Below, one piece after another: positions 1-7,562 of a DNA stretch of 8,405 nucleotides (positions within the stretch are counted from its first letter, which is position 1; each line of letters opens with the position of its first letter). A program made the translations under genes and the position numbers. A model generated the notes under the pieces. The model did no database searches. It was not told where the DNA came from and saw only the letters and a program-made list of their open reading frames with translations. Origin of the DNA: Chitinophaga pinensis (lineage in GTDB: Bacteria > Bacteroidota > Bacteroidia > NS11-12g > UBA9320); assembly GCA_945890595.1 (NCBI GenBank), contig CAMDCQ010000100.1, positions 1-8,405 of the forward strand, in the 5' to 3' direction.

Positions 1-246
1 AATAATACTTTGGATATCGGAACATTGGAGCTTTTTTTTGATTCAAAAAGCCTCTATATCGGAGATTCTGCAAAATCCGAAAAAGTAAAATACCGCTACA
101 AAAGGAATACGCTCTCCTTTGTAAGTGAAGACATACCCTATACTTTCTATGTACAAGAGAAGTCATATGATAAAGATATACCTCGCCAGCTTACGCTTAT
201 ATCAACTGACGATAATGTAATCACTTTAACCCAAATAATTCGTTAA
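1..246 (+). CDS. C-terminal part of an unrecognised protein (5' truncated by the window)
   Basis: The frame is open from base 1, so the gene begins outside the window; only the last 81 residues and the TAA at 244-246 are seen. The TTG at position 10 is an internal codon in this reading, not a credible start. The peptide is polar, with alternating short hydrophobic strands (LELFFD, KVKYRYKRNTLSF, YTFYVQE, LTLISTDDNVITLTQ), which suggests a small all-beta fold. The pattern 'threshold value, then NTLSF, then LTLISTDDNVITLT' recalls the end of lipocalin-like or META-like stress domains of Bacteroidota, but this is an impression, not a recognised match. It lies 50 bases before the DUF1573 gene on the same strand. 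No function is assigned. Confidence 0.6.
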   Translation, partial: NNTLDIGTLELFFDSKSLYIGDSAKSEKVKYRYKRNTLSFVSEDIPYTFYVQEKSYDKDIPRQLTLISTDDNVITLTQIIR

Positions 247-283
247 ACGTCAGTTATGCAACTTTCTTAATAGGGTATTAGTC

Positions 284-291
284 TATATTCG
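284..291 (+). promoter_or_regulatory. Possible -7 box for the DUF1573 gene
   Basis: TATATTCG fits the Bacteroidota -7 consensus TAnnTTTG with one change. It lies only 5 bases before the ATG at 297, so a transcript starting about 6 bases downstream would be leaderless or nearly so. The -33 side is weak: only TTTC at 263-266. Treat it as a candidate. Confidence 0.35.
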
Positions 292-296
292 TAGTG

Positions 297-731
297 ATGA
301 AATACACCATTTTATTTTTCTTTTTACTCGGTACCGTTGTAGCAAATGGTCAAAAACGACCAGAAGCAACTTTTGAAACGAAATCGCAGCTCTTTAACGA
401 TGTAATATTAGGTTCCAAATTGCGAGTAGTCTATTATTTCACCAATACAGGCGATGCAGATTTGCTGCTAAAAAGAGTAAAACCTACCTGCGGGTGTACC
501 GTGGCCGAATATCCTACCTACGCCATTAAAGGAGGACAAAAAGACAGTATTGTAGCAACGTTTGATACAGACAAACGCCTTGGATATAATGCAAAGGGTA
601 TTAATATCGAAAGCAACATCGGTGAAATTCATTTGGTGTTTGAGGCATATGTAATAGATCCCAACGAAACTTCTCCCACAGAAATAAAAGAGGAAGAACA
701 AGAGGATCATACTGGACACAATCACGAGTAG
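297..731 (+). CDS. Secreted DUF1573 domain protein with His/Glu-rich tail
   Basis: This is a 144-residue exported protein of the DUF1573 family, common in Bacteroidota and of unknown biochemical role. I chose the ATG at 297; a GTG directly before it at 294 would add one residue. Residues 1-19 are a signal peptide (Lys2, a hydrophobic run ILFFFLLGTVVA, then ANGQ). The single domain has an Ig-like beta-sandwich pattern: 'FNDVILGS', 'YYFTNTGDADLLL', then the family hallmark PTCGCT with Cys65 and Cys67, then 'GG..DSI.ATFDT' and 'G...KGINIESN'. The last 20 or so residues are acidic and end in HTGHNHE, which could bind a metal; that is inference. It converges on the receptor gene, with 19 bases between the stop codons. 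The family call is firm, the function unknown. Confidence 0.88.
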   Translation: MKYTILFFFLLGTVVANGQKRPEATFETKSQLFNDVILGSKLRVVYYFTNTGDADLLLKRVKPTCGCTVAEYPTYAIKGGQKDSIVATFDTDKRLGYNAKGINIESNIGEIHLVFEAYVIDPNETSPTEIKEEEQEDHTGHNHE

Positions 732-750
732 TTCTTGTTCTTGTAACGAG

Positions 751-3282
751 TTATATCTTCAAGATAAATCGTAAATTCAGCCGTCTTCCGGTCAAGTAAT
801 TGGGTACGCCATAAACCGTATTGGCGAAATCTTTAACGAGAATATAGGAGCTGGTGTTATTCACCTGTAACAAGTTAAAAATCTCTAAACTCATCCACAA
901 CGACTCCGTATTTCTTAACCACGTGGGCCTGGTCTCGCTTTTTGCATCAATCAAGACTTTAGAAAAACCGATGTCTACTCTTCGGTAAGCTGGTATCGTA
1001 AAGCCCACTTTTTGTCTATTCTCTGCATCATGATAAAAAGGCATTGCACTCCCAAAAACAAGACCTAAGTTCATTTTATAACTCGGGTTACTTGGCAACT
1101 CATCCTGAAATAAAATAGAGAAATTAACCCGTTGATCTGTTGGTCGTTTTAACCAATCACTCAGTTGCTCTTGTCCGTTTTTGTCTTGGTAATACAATCG
1201 CTCTTTGGTTTGCATAATAGACATGTTAAACCAGCTCTCCACTCCTTCTATAAACTCACCATTCACCCGTGCATCTATTCCCGTGGCGTAACCTTGTGCT
1301 GTATTATCGGCTAAATAGCGAATTCTAACATTGTCTACCACATACGGCACCATACGATCTAAGTGCTTGTAATACACTTCTGATATAAATTTAAAAGGCC
1401 TGTTCCACGCTAAGAAATTAAGGTCTCCTCCCACCACAAAATGGATAGATTGTTGTGCTCTTAAATTGGCATTAATCACACCGTTAAGATCTCGCAACTC
1501 TCTATAAAACGGGGGTTGGTAATAATATCCTGTGGCAAAACGCAATAACCAGTCACGTTTACTTCTAAGCTGAACTAAGTTTCGTAGGGTATCTATACTG
1601 TAGTTAAAATCAACCTTTGACAAGGAATCTTGTAAGTGTTTTCGCAGCGTATCATTAGCACTTTTGTGCGGTTCCCAAGAAAGTTGAAGACGAGGACTTA
1701 TAACATTTTCTTGATTGAAACTCCAGTAGTTGGAACGAATACCATATGTCGCTCTAAAATTATTTGCCCGGTCAAAAACTTGCGCATTTTGTATATATCC
1801 ATTAAAACGATAACTGGCCAGGTTAATATTGGCTTTTACAAACTCATCTAGGATGATAGCATTGGGATCTCCGGTCCGCTCTCGTGTGGTAATGTTATAC
1901 TCACTACTATCATTGTATCTCCATTCTTTGAGCTTGTCTTTGATACGCTCATTGGTGTATCCCACTCCCCAGTTAATAGTTGATTTTTTGATGATATAGC
2001 GTCCCTTGTGGGAAGCGGTATACACCTGCGCTTGAAGGTCGTTTCGTGCATGGTCAATAAAATAACCTACACCCAAGAGCCTTTTTTCATTGGCAAAATC
2101 TACCGACCCAAGATTCGTTTCTAATTCAGACAATCGATAGGCCCCTTCTACCGTAAAATGTTCGCTTTCACTGGTGGTATAACTACTGGTATTTAGTTTT
2201 AATTCTAATCGTTCCGAAGGTTGATACTCCAAACTCAGACCATTCATCCACGTGGTATATTGCATTACCTCACCACCACCAAAGGCTATATTGAGACTGA
2301 GGGCACTGTTTATACTTCCAAAACTAGTCTGTCGACTTTCAGGGGTTACCGCGTATCTATTTTGCGATAAAGTGGTTAAGTAGGATAAACTCAATGCGGA
2401 GTTTATTCGGTATCTCAACAGTGTCTGTACGTCAAAAAACCGAGGTTTATATTCTCCTTGAACATCCAGAGTTCCTAATAAATACTGGTTACTTCTATAG
2501 CGAAGACCCGTGAGATAGGTGAATCGTTTATTTTTTGATTTATCTTCAAAATGCACATTAACCCCCAACAAACTTGCCTGAAACGTGGCCGCAAACGAAT
2601 CAGGTTGGCGGTACTTGATGTCTAAAGCCGAAGCAAGCTTATCCCCGTACTTTGCTTGAAAACCACCCGCCGAGAATGAAACACTCTCAACCAAATCCGG
2701 ATTAATTACACTTAACCCTTCTTGCTGACCGCTTCGTACCAAAAAAGGTCTGTATATCTCAATATCATTGATGTACACTAGATTCTCATCAAAGTTTCCT
2801 CCGCGAACACTGTAAGCAGATGACTGATCTCCACCCGAAGTACTTATTCCCAAACCTATCAGCTTAAGCTGTTGCTCAAATCCGCCAGTATTAGCAAATC
2901 GTTCTATTTCTTTTGGCTTAATCTTAATAACAGGACCACGATCTATTTTTTGAGTAACTACCGCCGTACCAAAGGAAGTGGATTGTAACGTAAAGTTCCT
3001 AGTTACTGCAGTACCACCGGCCGTTGCAGGGATTACGCGTTCCATGCGCTCCCCAAAAAAAGTCACTTGTATTGTTGTCTTTTGGTCTGCGGGAACTTGT
3101 ATGGAATAATTACCTTTCTCGTCCGTTCTGGTTATTTTTCCCGTTTCAACAATTTTGACCAATACATCGAATAATGGTGCAAATTGATCATCATAAATCT
3201 TACCAGATACCGTAGCATACGATTGTCCAAAGCCTTGAATAGCTATAAGTGCAAAAAAGAATATCGATAAAATTCGTGTCAA
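751..3282 (-). CDS. TonB-dependent receptor with carboxypeptidase-regulatory-like N-terminal domain
   Basis: This is an outer-membrane receptor of 843 residues that should import a ligand using TonB and the proton motive force; the ligand is not evident. Residues 1-20 are a signal peptide ending GFGQ. Residues about 22-100 form a CarboxypepD_reg-like beta domain (VSGKIYDD, TDEKGNYSI). The plug follows at about 130-225, with YSVRGGNFDENLVYINDIE at 157-175 and GGFQAKYGDKLASALDI. The rest is a 22-strand-type barrel with many aromatic alternating strands, ending in a final strand LNLRFILKI. No SusD partner is adjacent, so it is not a typical glycan-utilisation pair. The start must be TTG at 3282-3280: the frame has an upstream stop, no ATG before residue 80, and only this start gives the signal peptide. 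It is last in the leftward run, 27 bases after rpe. The family is certain; the substrate is open. Confidence 0.93.
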   Translation of the reverse strand: MTRILSIFFFALIAIQGFGQSYATVSGKIYDDQFAPLFDVLVKIVETGKITRTDEKGNYSIQVPADQKTTIQVTFFGERMERVIPATAGGTAVTRNFTLQSTSFGTAVVTQKIDRGPVIKIKPKEIERFANTGGFEQQLKLIGLGISTSGGDQSSAYSVRGGNFDENLVYINDIEIYRPFLVRSGQQEGLSVINPDLVESVSFSAGGFQAKYGDKLASALDIKYRQPDSFAATFQASLLGVNVHFEDKSKNKRFTYLTGLRYRSNQYLLGTLDVQGEYKPRFFDVQTLLRYRINSALSLSYLTTLSQNRYAVTPESRQTSFGSINSALSLNIAFGGGEVMQYTTWMNGLSLEYQPSERLELKLNTSSYTTSESEHFTVEGAYRLSELETNLGSVDFANEKRLLGVGYFIDHARNDLQAQVYTASHKGRYIIKKSTINWGVGYTNERIKDKLKEWRYNDSSEYNITTRERTGDPNAIILDEFVKANINLASYRFNGYIQNAQVFDRANNFRATYGIRSNYWSFNQENVISPRLQLSWEPHKSANDTLRKHLQDSLSKVDFNYSIDTLRNLVQLRSKRDWLLRFATGYYYQPPFYRELRDLNGVINANLRAQQSIHFVVGGDLNFLAWNRPFKFISEVYYKHLDRMVPYVVDNVRIRYLADNTAQGYATGIDARVNGEFIEGVESWFNMSIMQTKERLYYQDKNGQEQLSDWLKRPTDQRVNFSILFQDELPSNPSYKMNLGLVFGSAMPFYHDAENRQKVGFTIPAYRRVDIGFSKVLIDAKSETRPTWLRNTESLWMSLEIFNLLQVNNTSSYILVKDFANTVYGVPNYLTGRRLNLRFILKI

Positions 3283-3309
3283 AAAAGTTCTAACGTAGGA
3301 AGTCTAGAT

Positions 3310-3957
3310 CTATTGTTTTAGTTCCCAAATGGTTTTAGTAGGATCTGCGCTAGCAAATACCGAACTACCCGCTACCAATACATTGGCGCCACATTCTAGA
3401 AGTTTCTGATAGTTTTCTACATTCACTCCGCCATCCACTTCGATATACGGATAATGACCCTTTAGCTCACAAATATTTTTGAGTTGTTGCAGCTTGGAGT
3501 AGGTATTTTCTATAAATTTTTGTCCACCAAATCCTGGGTTTACGCTCATCACACAGATAAGATCAATTTCAGTAAAGACATCGTTGAGTAAGTGCACAGG
3601 CGTATGCGGGTTGATAGCAACGCCAGCTAAACAGCCCACTTCTCTAATGGCACATAGCGTACGATGCAAATGTGTACACGCTTCGTAATGAACCGTAATG
3701 ACTTCGGCACCCGCATCGGCACAGGCTTGTATATACTCATCTGGATTTACAATCATTAAGTGCACATCCAGTGGCTTGGTAGCATGCTTGGCAATAGCTT
3801 GCATCACCGGAAAACCGAATGAAATATTGGGTACAAACACCCCATCCATTATATCTATATGAAACCAATCTGCTTCGCTTTCATTTACCATCTCTACATC
3901 GCGTTGTAAGTTGGCAAAGTCTGCTGCTAAAACGGATGGCGCTATTTTATGAATCAT
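3310..3957 (-). CDS. rpe: Ribulose-phosphate 3-epimerase
   Basis: Cytosolic enzyme of the pentose phosphate pathway that interconverts D-ribulose 5-phosphate and D-xylulose 5-phosphate. At 215 residues it is the usual length for a TIM-barrel Rpe. All hallmarks are present: IAPSVLAADFANL at the N-terminus with Ser8, HIDIMDG with His33 and Asp35, DVHLMI with His66, the phosphate-binding loop VNPGFGGQ (139-146), the second catalytic Asp175 in EVDGGV, and the second phosphate loop AGSSVF (196-201). His33, Asp35, His66 and Asp175 are the expected metal and acid/base residues. Its ATG directly follows the TAA of the DUF721 gene with no gap, so the two are probably translationally linked. It is the only gene of the leftward run that starts with ATG. 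Confidence 0.98.
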   Translation of the reverse strand: MIHKIAPSVLAADFANLQRDVEMVNESEADWFHIDIMDGVFVPNISFGFPVMQAIAKHATKPLDVHLMIVNPDEYIQACADAGAEVITVHYEACTHLHRTLCAIREVGCLAGVAINPHTPVHLLNDVFTEIDLICVMSVNPGFGGQKFIENTYSKLQQLKNICELKGHYPYIEVDGGVNVENYQKLLECGANVLVAGSSVFASADPTKTIWELKQ

Positions 3958-4245
3958 TTATGAATAAAAATTTATGTCGTTTATTATTTCGTTGCCGGCA
4001 AATGTATTTACCTTCTCTATCAATACAAGTTTGTGGTATCTTAATTCATTCTTAAGTGGTGCAGAAGATAAGGTCAGATGAAGTGTTTTTTTGGCGATGT
4101 ATACTTTTACTGTTTTCTGTGCAATCATAGTACCTACAACAGTTTCCCAGCTATTTACTACTGCGGTTTCTTGATATTTATTTCCCTGCTGATACGATGA
4201 AAATAATTTTTTCATCAATTCTTGTATGGTCTTCTCTTCTGACAA
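3958..4245 (-). CDS. DUF721 family protein (DciA-like)
   Basis: A 95-residue small basic protein of the DUF721 family. In bacteria lacking DnaC/DnaI-type loaders, DUF721 proteins include DciA, which loads the replicative helicase DnaB; that role is family knowledge and not shown here. The sequence shows the expected pattern: an N-terminal helix (TIQELMKKLF), then VNSWETVVGTMIAQKT with the conserved Trp in the W..VVG motif, then a KH-like beta-alpha segment KVYIAKKTLHLTLSSAPLKNELRYHK. The start is taken as TTG at 4245-4243. The frame has only three codons between it and the in-frame TAA that ends recF, none of them ATG, and the next Met is residue 11, which would cut into the first helix. It sits 9 bases after recF and abuts rpe. 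Confidence 0.87.
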   Translation of the reverse strand: MSEEKTIQELMKKLFSSYQQGNKYQETAVVNSWETVVGTMIAQKTVKVYIAKKTLHLTLSSAPLKNELRYHKLVLIEKVNTFAGNEIINDINFYS

Positions 4246-4254
4246 TGTTCTGAT

Positions 4255-5322
4255 TTAAGCTAATAATAGTGTAGTATATGGCTTACCAATGGCCTCACAA
4301 AAAGCGGTAAGGCGAAGCTCATTCGTATCGGTTATAAATATCTGTCCAAAGTTATCATTTTTAATAATCTGTGTAAGCACTTGAGCTCTTTCTTCATCTA
4401 TTTTTTCGAAAATATCATCCAACAACAGAAATGGATTCTTTAAGGTATGCTTTTGTAAATACTTGTATTCTGCCAATTTTAGTGCAATTAGTGACGACTT
4501 AATTTGACCTTGTGAGCCATATTTACGCAAACTCAATCCTCCAAGTTCAAGCTCTAACTCGTCTTTGTGAATTCCTCCATTACTGCGCTGCAATACCAAA
4601 TCTTTCGACCTACAATGGGCTGCTACATCTAGATAAGAATTAGATTGCAATTGACTCGTATAGTGCAAAATAATATGTTCACGTTCTCCTGAAATCCTGT
4701 GATATTCATCTGCAAAAACAGCACTAAATTCACTTAAAAAGGTTTCTCTTTTAGCATAAATCGCTTGCGCGAGTGGGGCAATTTGGGTATCTAACGTTTG
4801 AAGTAAGGCATCGTCAACCACATCCTGTTTCAAATGTTTATTGCGATGATCCAGTAACTTATTGTACGTCATCAAATCTATCAAATGACCGCCATCTACC
4901 TGACAAAGTATTTGATTTATAAATGATCTTCGTTTTTCATTAGCTCCATAAACCAACTCAATATCACTAGGAGCAATGACCACCGCCAGAAACTGGCCGA
5001 TGTGTTCTACCATCTTTTTATAAGGCACCCCATCGCGCTCAATCACTTTTCTACCACCTCTTTTTAACTTTATTTTTAAGTCGGTAAGCTTTTCCGTTTG
5101 GAGTTTAGCAATAATACCGGATTGCAAAGCGTCATTTTGAATGCACTGCACATCGGTTGCCGTAAAATAAGATTTACCCACGCACAAGAAATGAATAGCA
5201 TCCAGAATGGAAGTTTTACCTGCACCGTTTAATCCTGCTATGGCTATGACGTCATCAACCCCTTCCCATTTGAAATCGGAATGATTTTTAAAAAATATAA
5301 GAGAAAGACTTTGTAGCTTCAA
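4255..5322 (-). CDS. recF: DNA replication and repair protein RecF
   Basis: RecF is an SMC-like ABC ATPase that, with RecO and RecR, helps load RecA at single-strand gaps. The 355-residue length is typical. The N-terminus reads LQSLSLIFFKNH, as in the family's 'LxLxNFKN'. Walker A is GLNGAGKTS (30-38), the ABC signature is YGSQGQIKSS (268-277), and Walker B is PFLLLDDIFEKID (297-309) with Asp302 and Asp303. The D-loop region and ITDTNE near the end are also present. The start is TTG at 5322-5320: an in-frame TAA lies shortly upstream, no ATG is available, and this start places residues 2-12 exactly where family N-termini begin. It is first in the leftward run and divergent from pdhA. A good -7 box lies at 5371-5364. 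Confidence 0.97.
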   Translation of the reverse strand: MKLQSLSLIFFKNHSDFKWEGVDDVIAIAGLNGAGKTSILDAIHFLCVGKSYFTATDVQCIQNDALQSGIIAKLQTEKLTDLKIKLKRGGRKVIERDGVPYKKMVEHIGQFLAVVIAPSDIELVYGANEKRRSFINQILCQVDGGHLIDLMTYNKLLDHRNKHLKQDVVDDALLQTLDTQIAPLAQAIYAKRETFLSEFSAVFADEYHRISGEREHIILHYTSQLQSNSYLDVAAHCRSKDLVLQRSNGGIHKDELELELGGLSLRKYGSQGQIKSSLIALKLAEYKYLQKHTLKNPFLLLDDIFEKIDEERAQVLTQIIKNDNFGQIFITDTNELRLTAFCEAIGKPYTTLLLA

Positions 5323-5349
5323 AGGTGTTTTTTACGGAATTTAAATTGT

Positions 5350-5357
5350 TATTTTTG
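5350..5357 (+). promoter_or_regulatory. Candidate -7 box of the pdhA promoter
   Basis: TATTTTTG matches TAnnTTTG exactly, 16 bases before the pdhA ATG. Transcription would start near 5363-5365, giving a leader of about 10 bases. The -33 position holds only a T-run (5328-5333), not a clear TTTG. The same octamer precedes the TPR gene at 6370. Confidence 0.5.
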
Positions 5358-5363
5358 CCGCTC

Positions 5364-5397
5364 CAAATATAAAATGGCAAAAGCAAAGCACACCAAA
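5364..5397 (-). promoter_or_regulatory. Candidate promoter of the recF-DUF721-rpe-receptor run
   Basis: Read on the minus strand, TATATTTG at 5371-5364 matches TAnnTTTG exactly, and TTTG at 5397-5394 lies 22 bases upstream, in the expected -33 range. Transcription would begin near 5357 and give a leader of about 35 bases before the recF TTG. The -33 element lies inside the first codons of pdhA. Confidence 0.5.
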
Positions 5398-6366
5398 GAA
5401 ACTTACATTGATTGGTATAGATTAATGTTGCTCATCAGAAGATTTGAAGAAAAATCTGCTCAAATGTACGGACAAAACAAGATAAGAGGGTTTTGTCACC
5501 TGTACATCGGCCAAGAAGCAGTAGTTGCAGGTATGGCATCAGCCAAGCAAAAAGGCGATAAAGTAATTACAGCATATAGAGATCATGGGCATGCTTTAGC
5601 AATGGGCATCACGGCAAATGCAGTTATGGCTGAGTTATTCGGAAGAATCGACGGCTGTAGCAAAGGTAAAGGTGGTAGCATGCACATGTTTAGCAAAGAA
5701 CACGATTTCTTTGGCGGACACGGTATTGTTGGTGGTCAAATTCCATTAGGTGCAGGAATCGCACTAGCAGAACAATACAACGGTACAGACAATGTGTGTT
5801 TCTGCTATATGGGTGACGGTGCGGTAAGACAAGGTGCTTTACACGAAACATTTAATATGGCTATGGTATGGAATTTACCCGTAGTATTCATCTGTGAAAA
5901 TAACAATTACGCAATGGGAACTTCTGTAGAACGTACCACGAACGTACTTGATATTTATAAAATTGCTTCAGGATTTGATATGCCAGCTGAACAAGTAGAT
6001 GGTATGAGTTGCGAAGCCGTTCATGAAAGCATGGAACGTGCTGCTAAACGAGGAAGAGAAGGCAAAGGACCAACGTTTGTAGAGCTTAAAACATACAGAT
6101 ATAGAGGACACTCTATGTCAGACCCAGCTAAATACAGAACCAAAGACGAAGTTGAAGCCTATCAAAAAATAGATCCAATTGAAGTGGTGAAAGCAACTAT
6201 TCTAAAAAATAAATACATGACTCAAAAGGAATTGGACGCTTTGGATGAAGAGATAGAAAAAGAAGTAGCTGACTCTGTGGAATTCGCAGACAATTCACCA
6301 TTCCCTGATGCATCTGAGCTATACACAGATGTATATGAAACAGAATACCCTTTTATAGTAGAATAA
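5374..6366 (+). CDS. pdhA: Pyruvate dehydrogenase E1 component, alpha subunit
   Basis: This is the thiamine-diphosphate-binding alpha subunit of pyruvate dehydrogenase E1, which decarboxylates pyruvate and passes the acetyl group to lipoyl-E2. At 330 residues it has the length of bacterial alpha2beta2 E1-alpha proteins. Visible features are RGFCHLYIGQEAV near residue 40, YRDHGHALAMG, GGSMHMFS and GGHGIVGGQIPLGAGIA. The TPP/Mg motif runs from GDGA (147-150) to ENNNYAMG (175-182), and the phosphorylation-loop-like motif YRGHSMSDP is at 243-251. Branched-chain 2-oxoacid E1-alpha proteins are the main alternative; the GGSMHMF and SMSDP wording favours pyruvate. Neither E1-beta nor E2 is adjacent, so the complex must be encoded elsewhere in part. 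The ATG is supported by the close promoter box. Confidence 0.95.
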   Translation: MAKAKHTKETYIDWYRLMLLIRRFEEKSAQMYGQNKIRGFCHLYIGQEAVVAGMASAKQKGDKVITAYRDHGHALAMGITANAVMAELFGRIDGCSKGKGGSMHMFSKEHDFFGGHGIVGGQIPLGAGIALAEQYNGTDNVCFCYMGDGAVRQGALHETFNMAMVWNLPVVFICENNNYAMGTSVERTTNVLDIYKIASGFDMPAEQVDGMSCEAVHESMERAAKRGREGKGPTFVELKTYRYRGHSMSDPAKYRTKDEVEAYQKIDPIEVVKATILKNKYMTQKELDALDEEIEKEVADSVEFADNSPFPDASELYTDVYETEYPFIVE

Positions 6367-6369
6367 GTA

Positions 6370-6377
6370 TATTTTTG
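6370..6377 (+). promoter_or_regulatory. Candidate -7 box of the TPR-ribH unit
   Basis: TATTTTTG, identical to the pdhA box and again followed by C, begins 3 bases after the pdhA stop codon and ends 16 bases before the TPR gene's ATG. The spacing to the start is the same as at pdhA. A TTTT at 6351-6354 is the only -33 candidate and is poor. It suggests the TPR gene and ribH are transcribed separately from pdhA. Confidence 0.45.
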
Positions 6378-6393
6378 CAGACTTTTAAAGAAA

Positions 6394-7071
6394 ATGAGTA
6401 CAGAAGAACAAATCATCGATTCAAAGGGCGTTCAGTCAATAACTGAGTTTTACGAAAAAAATAAAAAGAACGTATCTATTGCAGGTATTGCTCTAATCGT
6501 ATTAGCCGCAAGTATTTGGTATTATAAAAGCATATATACGCCAGCTTTGGAAGAAGAAGCTAACGATAGCTTTTTTATGGCAGAAAGATACTTTGGTATG
6601 GATTCACTTGACCTCGCTTTGAATGGTGACGCTGCAAAATTTATGGGTATGATAGAGCTTGCAGATGAATATAGTGGCACCAAAGTAGGCGAACGCGCAG
6701 CTTATTTTGCTGGTCGTATTCTTTTACAAAAAGGAAAATACGATGAAGCCCTAGACTATTTAGAAGATGTAACCATGGAAGATGAAATAATGGCTGCACA
6801 GGTTATAACTTTACAAGGAGATTGTCTTTCTGAGCTAGAAAAATACGAAGATGCAGGAGATAGATATATGAAAGCTGCAAATCACAGAAACAATAGTGTA
6901 TCAACACCATATGCACTATTAAAAGCTGGTATGGCATACGAAGAAGCAAAAGCATATGACGACGCTTATGAGGCATATGAGCTTATTTTTAATGACTACA
7001 GCGATTCTAAATACGCCCAAAATATCGAGCTCAGAATGGCTCGTGCTAAGGCTAAAATGACTGCACAGTAA
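6394..7071 (+). CDS. Membrane-anchored tetratricopeptide repeat protein (YfgM-like)
   Basis: A 225-residue protein with a short cytosolic N-terminus, one membrane helix at about 27-44 (VSIAGIALIVLAASIWYY) and a long helical repeat domain that should face the periplasm. Charge before the helix (EKNKKN) fits an N-in anchor. Helix pairs of TPR type can be seen in GERAAYFAGRILLQKGKYDEALDYLE (about 98-123), AAQVITLQGDCLSELEKYEDAGDRYMKA, and TPYALLKAGMAYEEAKAYDDAYEAYELIF, each with the Gly/Ala and Tyr spacing of TPRs. The architecture resembles YfgM-type ancillary SecYEG proteins, but a specific partner cannot be read from sequence. ribH follows after 9 bases, so they are probably cotranscribed; I believe this pairing recurs in Flavobacteria, from memory only. 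Confidence 0.87.
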   Translation: MSTEEQIIDSKGVQSITEFYEKNKKNVSIAGIALIVLAASIWYYKSIYTPALEEEANDSFFMAERYFGMDSLDLALNGDAAKFMGMIELADEYSGTKVGERAAYFAGRILLQKGKYDEALDYLEDVTMEDEIMAAQVITLQGDCLSELEKYEDAGDRYMKAANHRNNSVSTPYALLKAGMAYEEAKAYDDAYEAYELIFNDYSDSKYAQNIELRMARAKAKMTAQ

Positions 7072-7080
7072 TCCCTCTTA

Positions 7081-7554
7081 ATGGCAGACTACGCAAGTCA
7101 AACATTTCTAAATCAAAAACTAAATCTACCTCACACCCATTTTAAAATTGGTGTGATAACGGCTTTGTGGAACAGCGAAATTACATCCAAACTGAAAGCC
7201 GGAGCACTCAAAACGTTAACCGAAGCAGGTATTCCTTCCGAAAACATAAAAGTTTGGGATGTTCCTGGATCATATGAACTCATATACGCATCCAACAAAC
7301 TAGCTACCGACGGATATGACGCCGTAATATGTCTTGGCGTAGTCATACAAGGTGAAACCCGTCACTTCGATTTTATATGTGATGCAGTGGCCAACGGCAT
7401 AGCCAATGTAACCATCAAGCATAATATTCCTGTAGCATTTGGGCTACTCACTACAGACACTCAACTACAAGCCATAGAACGATCAGGAGGCAAGCACGGC
7501 CACAAAGGCGAAGAAGCAGCTTGGACGGTGCTGAAGTTGCTAGAGGATGCCTAG
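7081..7554 (+). CDS. ribH: 6,7-dimethyl-8-ribityllumazine synthase (riboflavin synthase beta chain)
   Basis: Catalyses the penultimate step of riboflavin synthesis, condensing 5-amino-6-ribitylaminouracil with 3,4-dihydroxy-2-butanone 4-phosphate; family members form pentamers or 60-subunit shells. The 157 residues match the usual length. Substrate-site motifs are WNSEIT (30-35), VPGSYELIYA (61-70), GVVIQGETRHFDF (85-97) with the catalytic His95, and AFGLLTTDTQLQAIER followed by GGKHGHKGEEAAW. Most homologs have GxTPHF; here an Arg (94) replaces the Pro before HF, a mild variation. No other rib gene is nearby, as is common in Bacteroidota where rib genes are scattered. The ATG follows the TPR gene stop by 9 bases. 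Confidence 0.97.
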   Translation: MADYASQTFLNQKLNLPHTHFKIGVITALWNSEITSKLKAGALKTLTEAGIPSENIKVWDVPGSYELIYASNKLATDGYDAVICLGVVIQGETRHFDFICDAVANGIANVTIKHNIPVAFGLLTTDTQLQAIERSGGKHGHKGEEAAWTVLKLLEDA

Positions 7555-7562
7555 TATCCTTT
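7542..7562 (+). terminator. Possible weak terminator hairpin at the ribH stop
   Basis: Bases 7542-7549 and 7555-7562 can pair (core GGAT with ATCC, plus A-U and G-U pairs) around a 5-base loop, followed by a pyrimidine-rich stretch at 7563-7569 but no real T-run. An alternative perfect 9-base inverted repeat, GTTGCTAGA at 7536-7544 with TCTAGCAAC at 7578-7586, would enclose it. The two folds compete for 7542-7544. The stem overlaps the end of ribH. Confidence 0.3.

Noticed and set aside
468..725. Minus-strand open frame opposite the DUF1573 gene
   Set aside because: It is a shadow of the clear DUF1573 coding frame, with no family features.
754..766. TATCTT/AAGATA inverted repeat as a terminator between the convergent genes
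   Set aside because: The loop would be a single base, it lies inside the receptor's last codons, and no T-run follows on either strand.
1636..2057. Open frames inside the receptor gene on both strands
   Set aside because: They lie within the well-supported barrel coding sequence in other frames and show no protein-like signature.
3290..3297. TACGTTAG on the minus strand as a separate promoter for the receptor gene
   Set aside because: It misses the TTTG end of the -7 consensus and has no -33 partner; the 27-base gap to rpe fits cotranscription.
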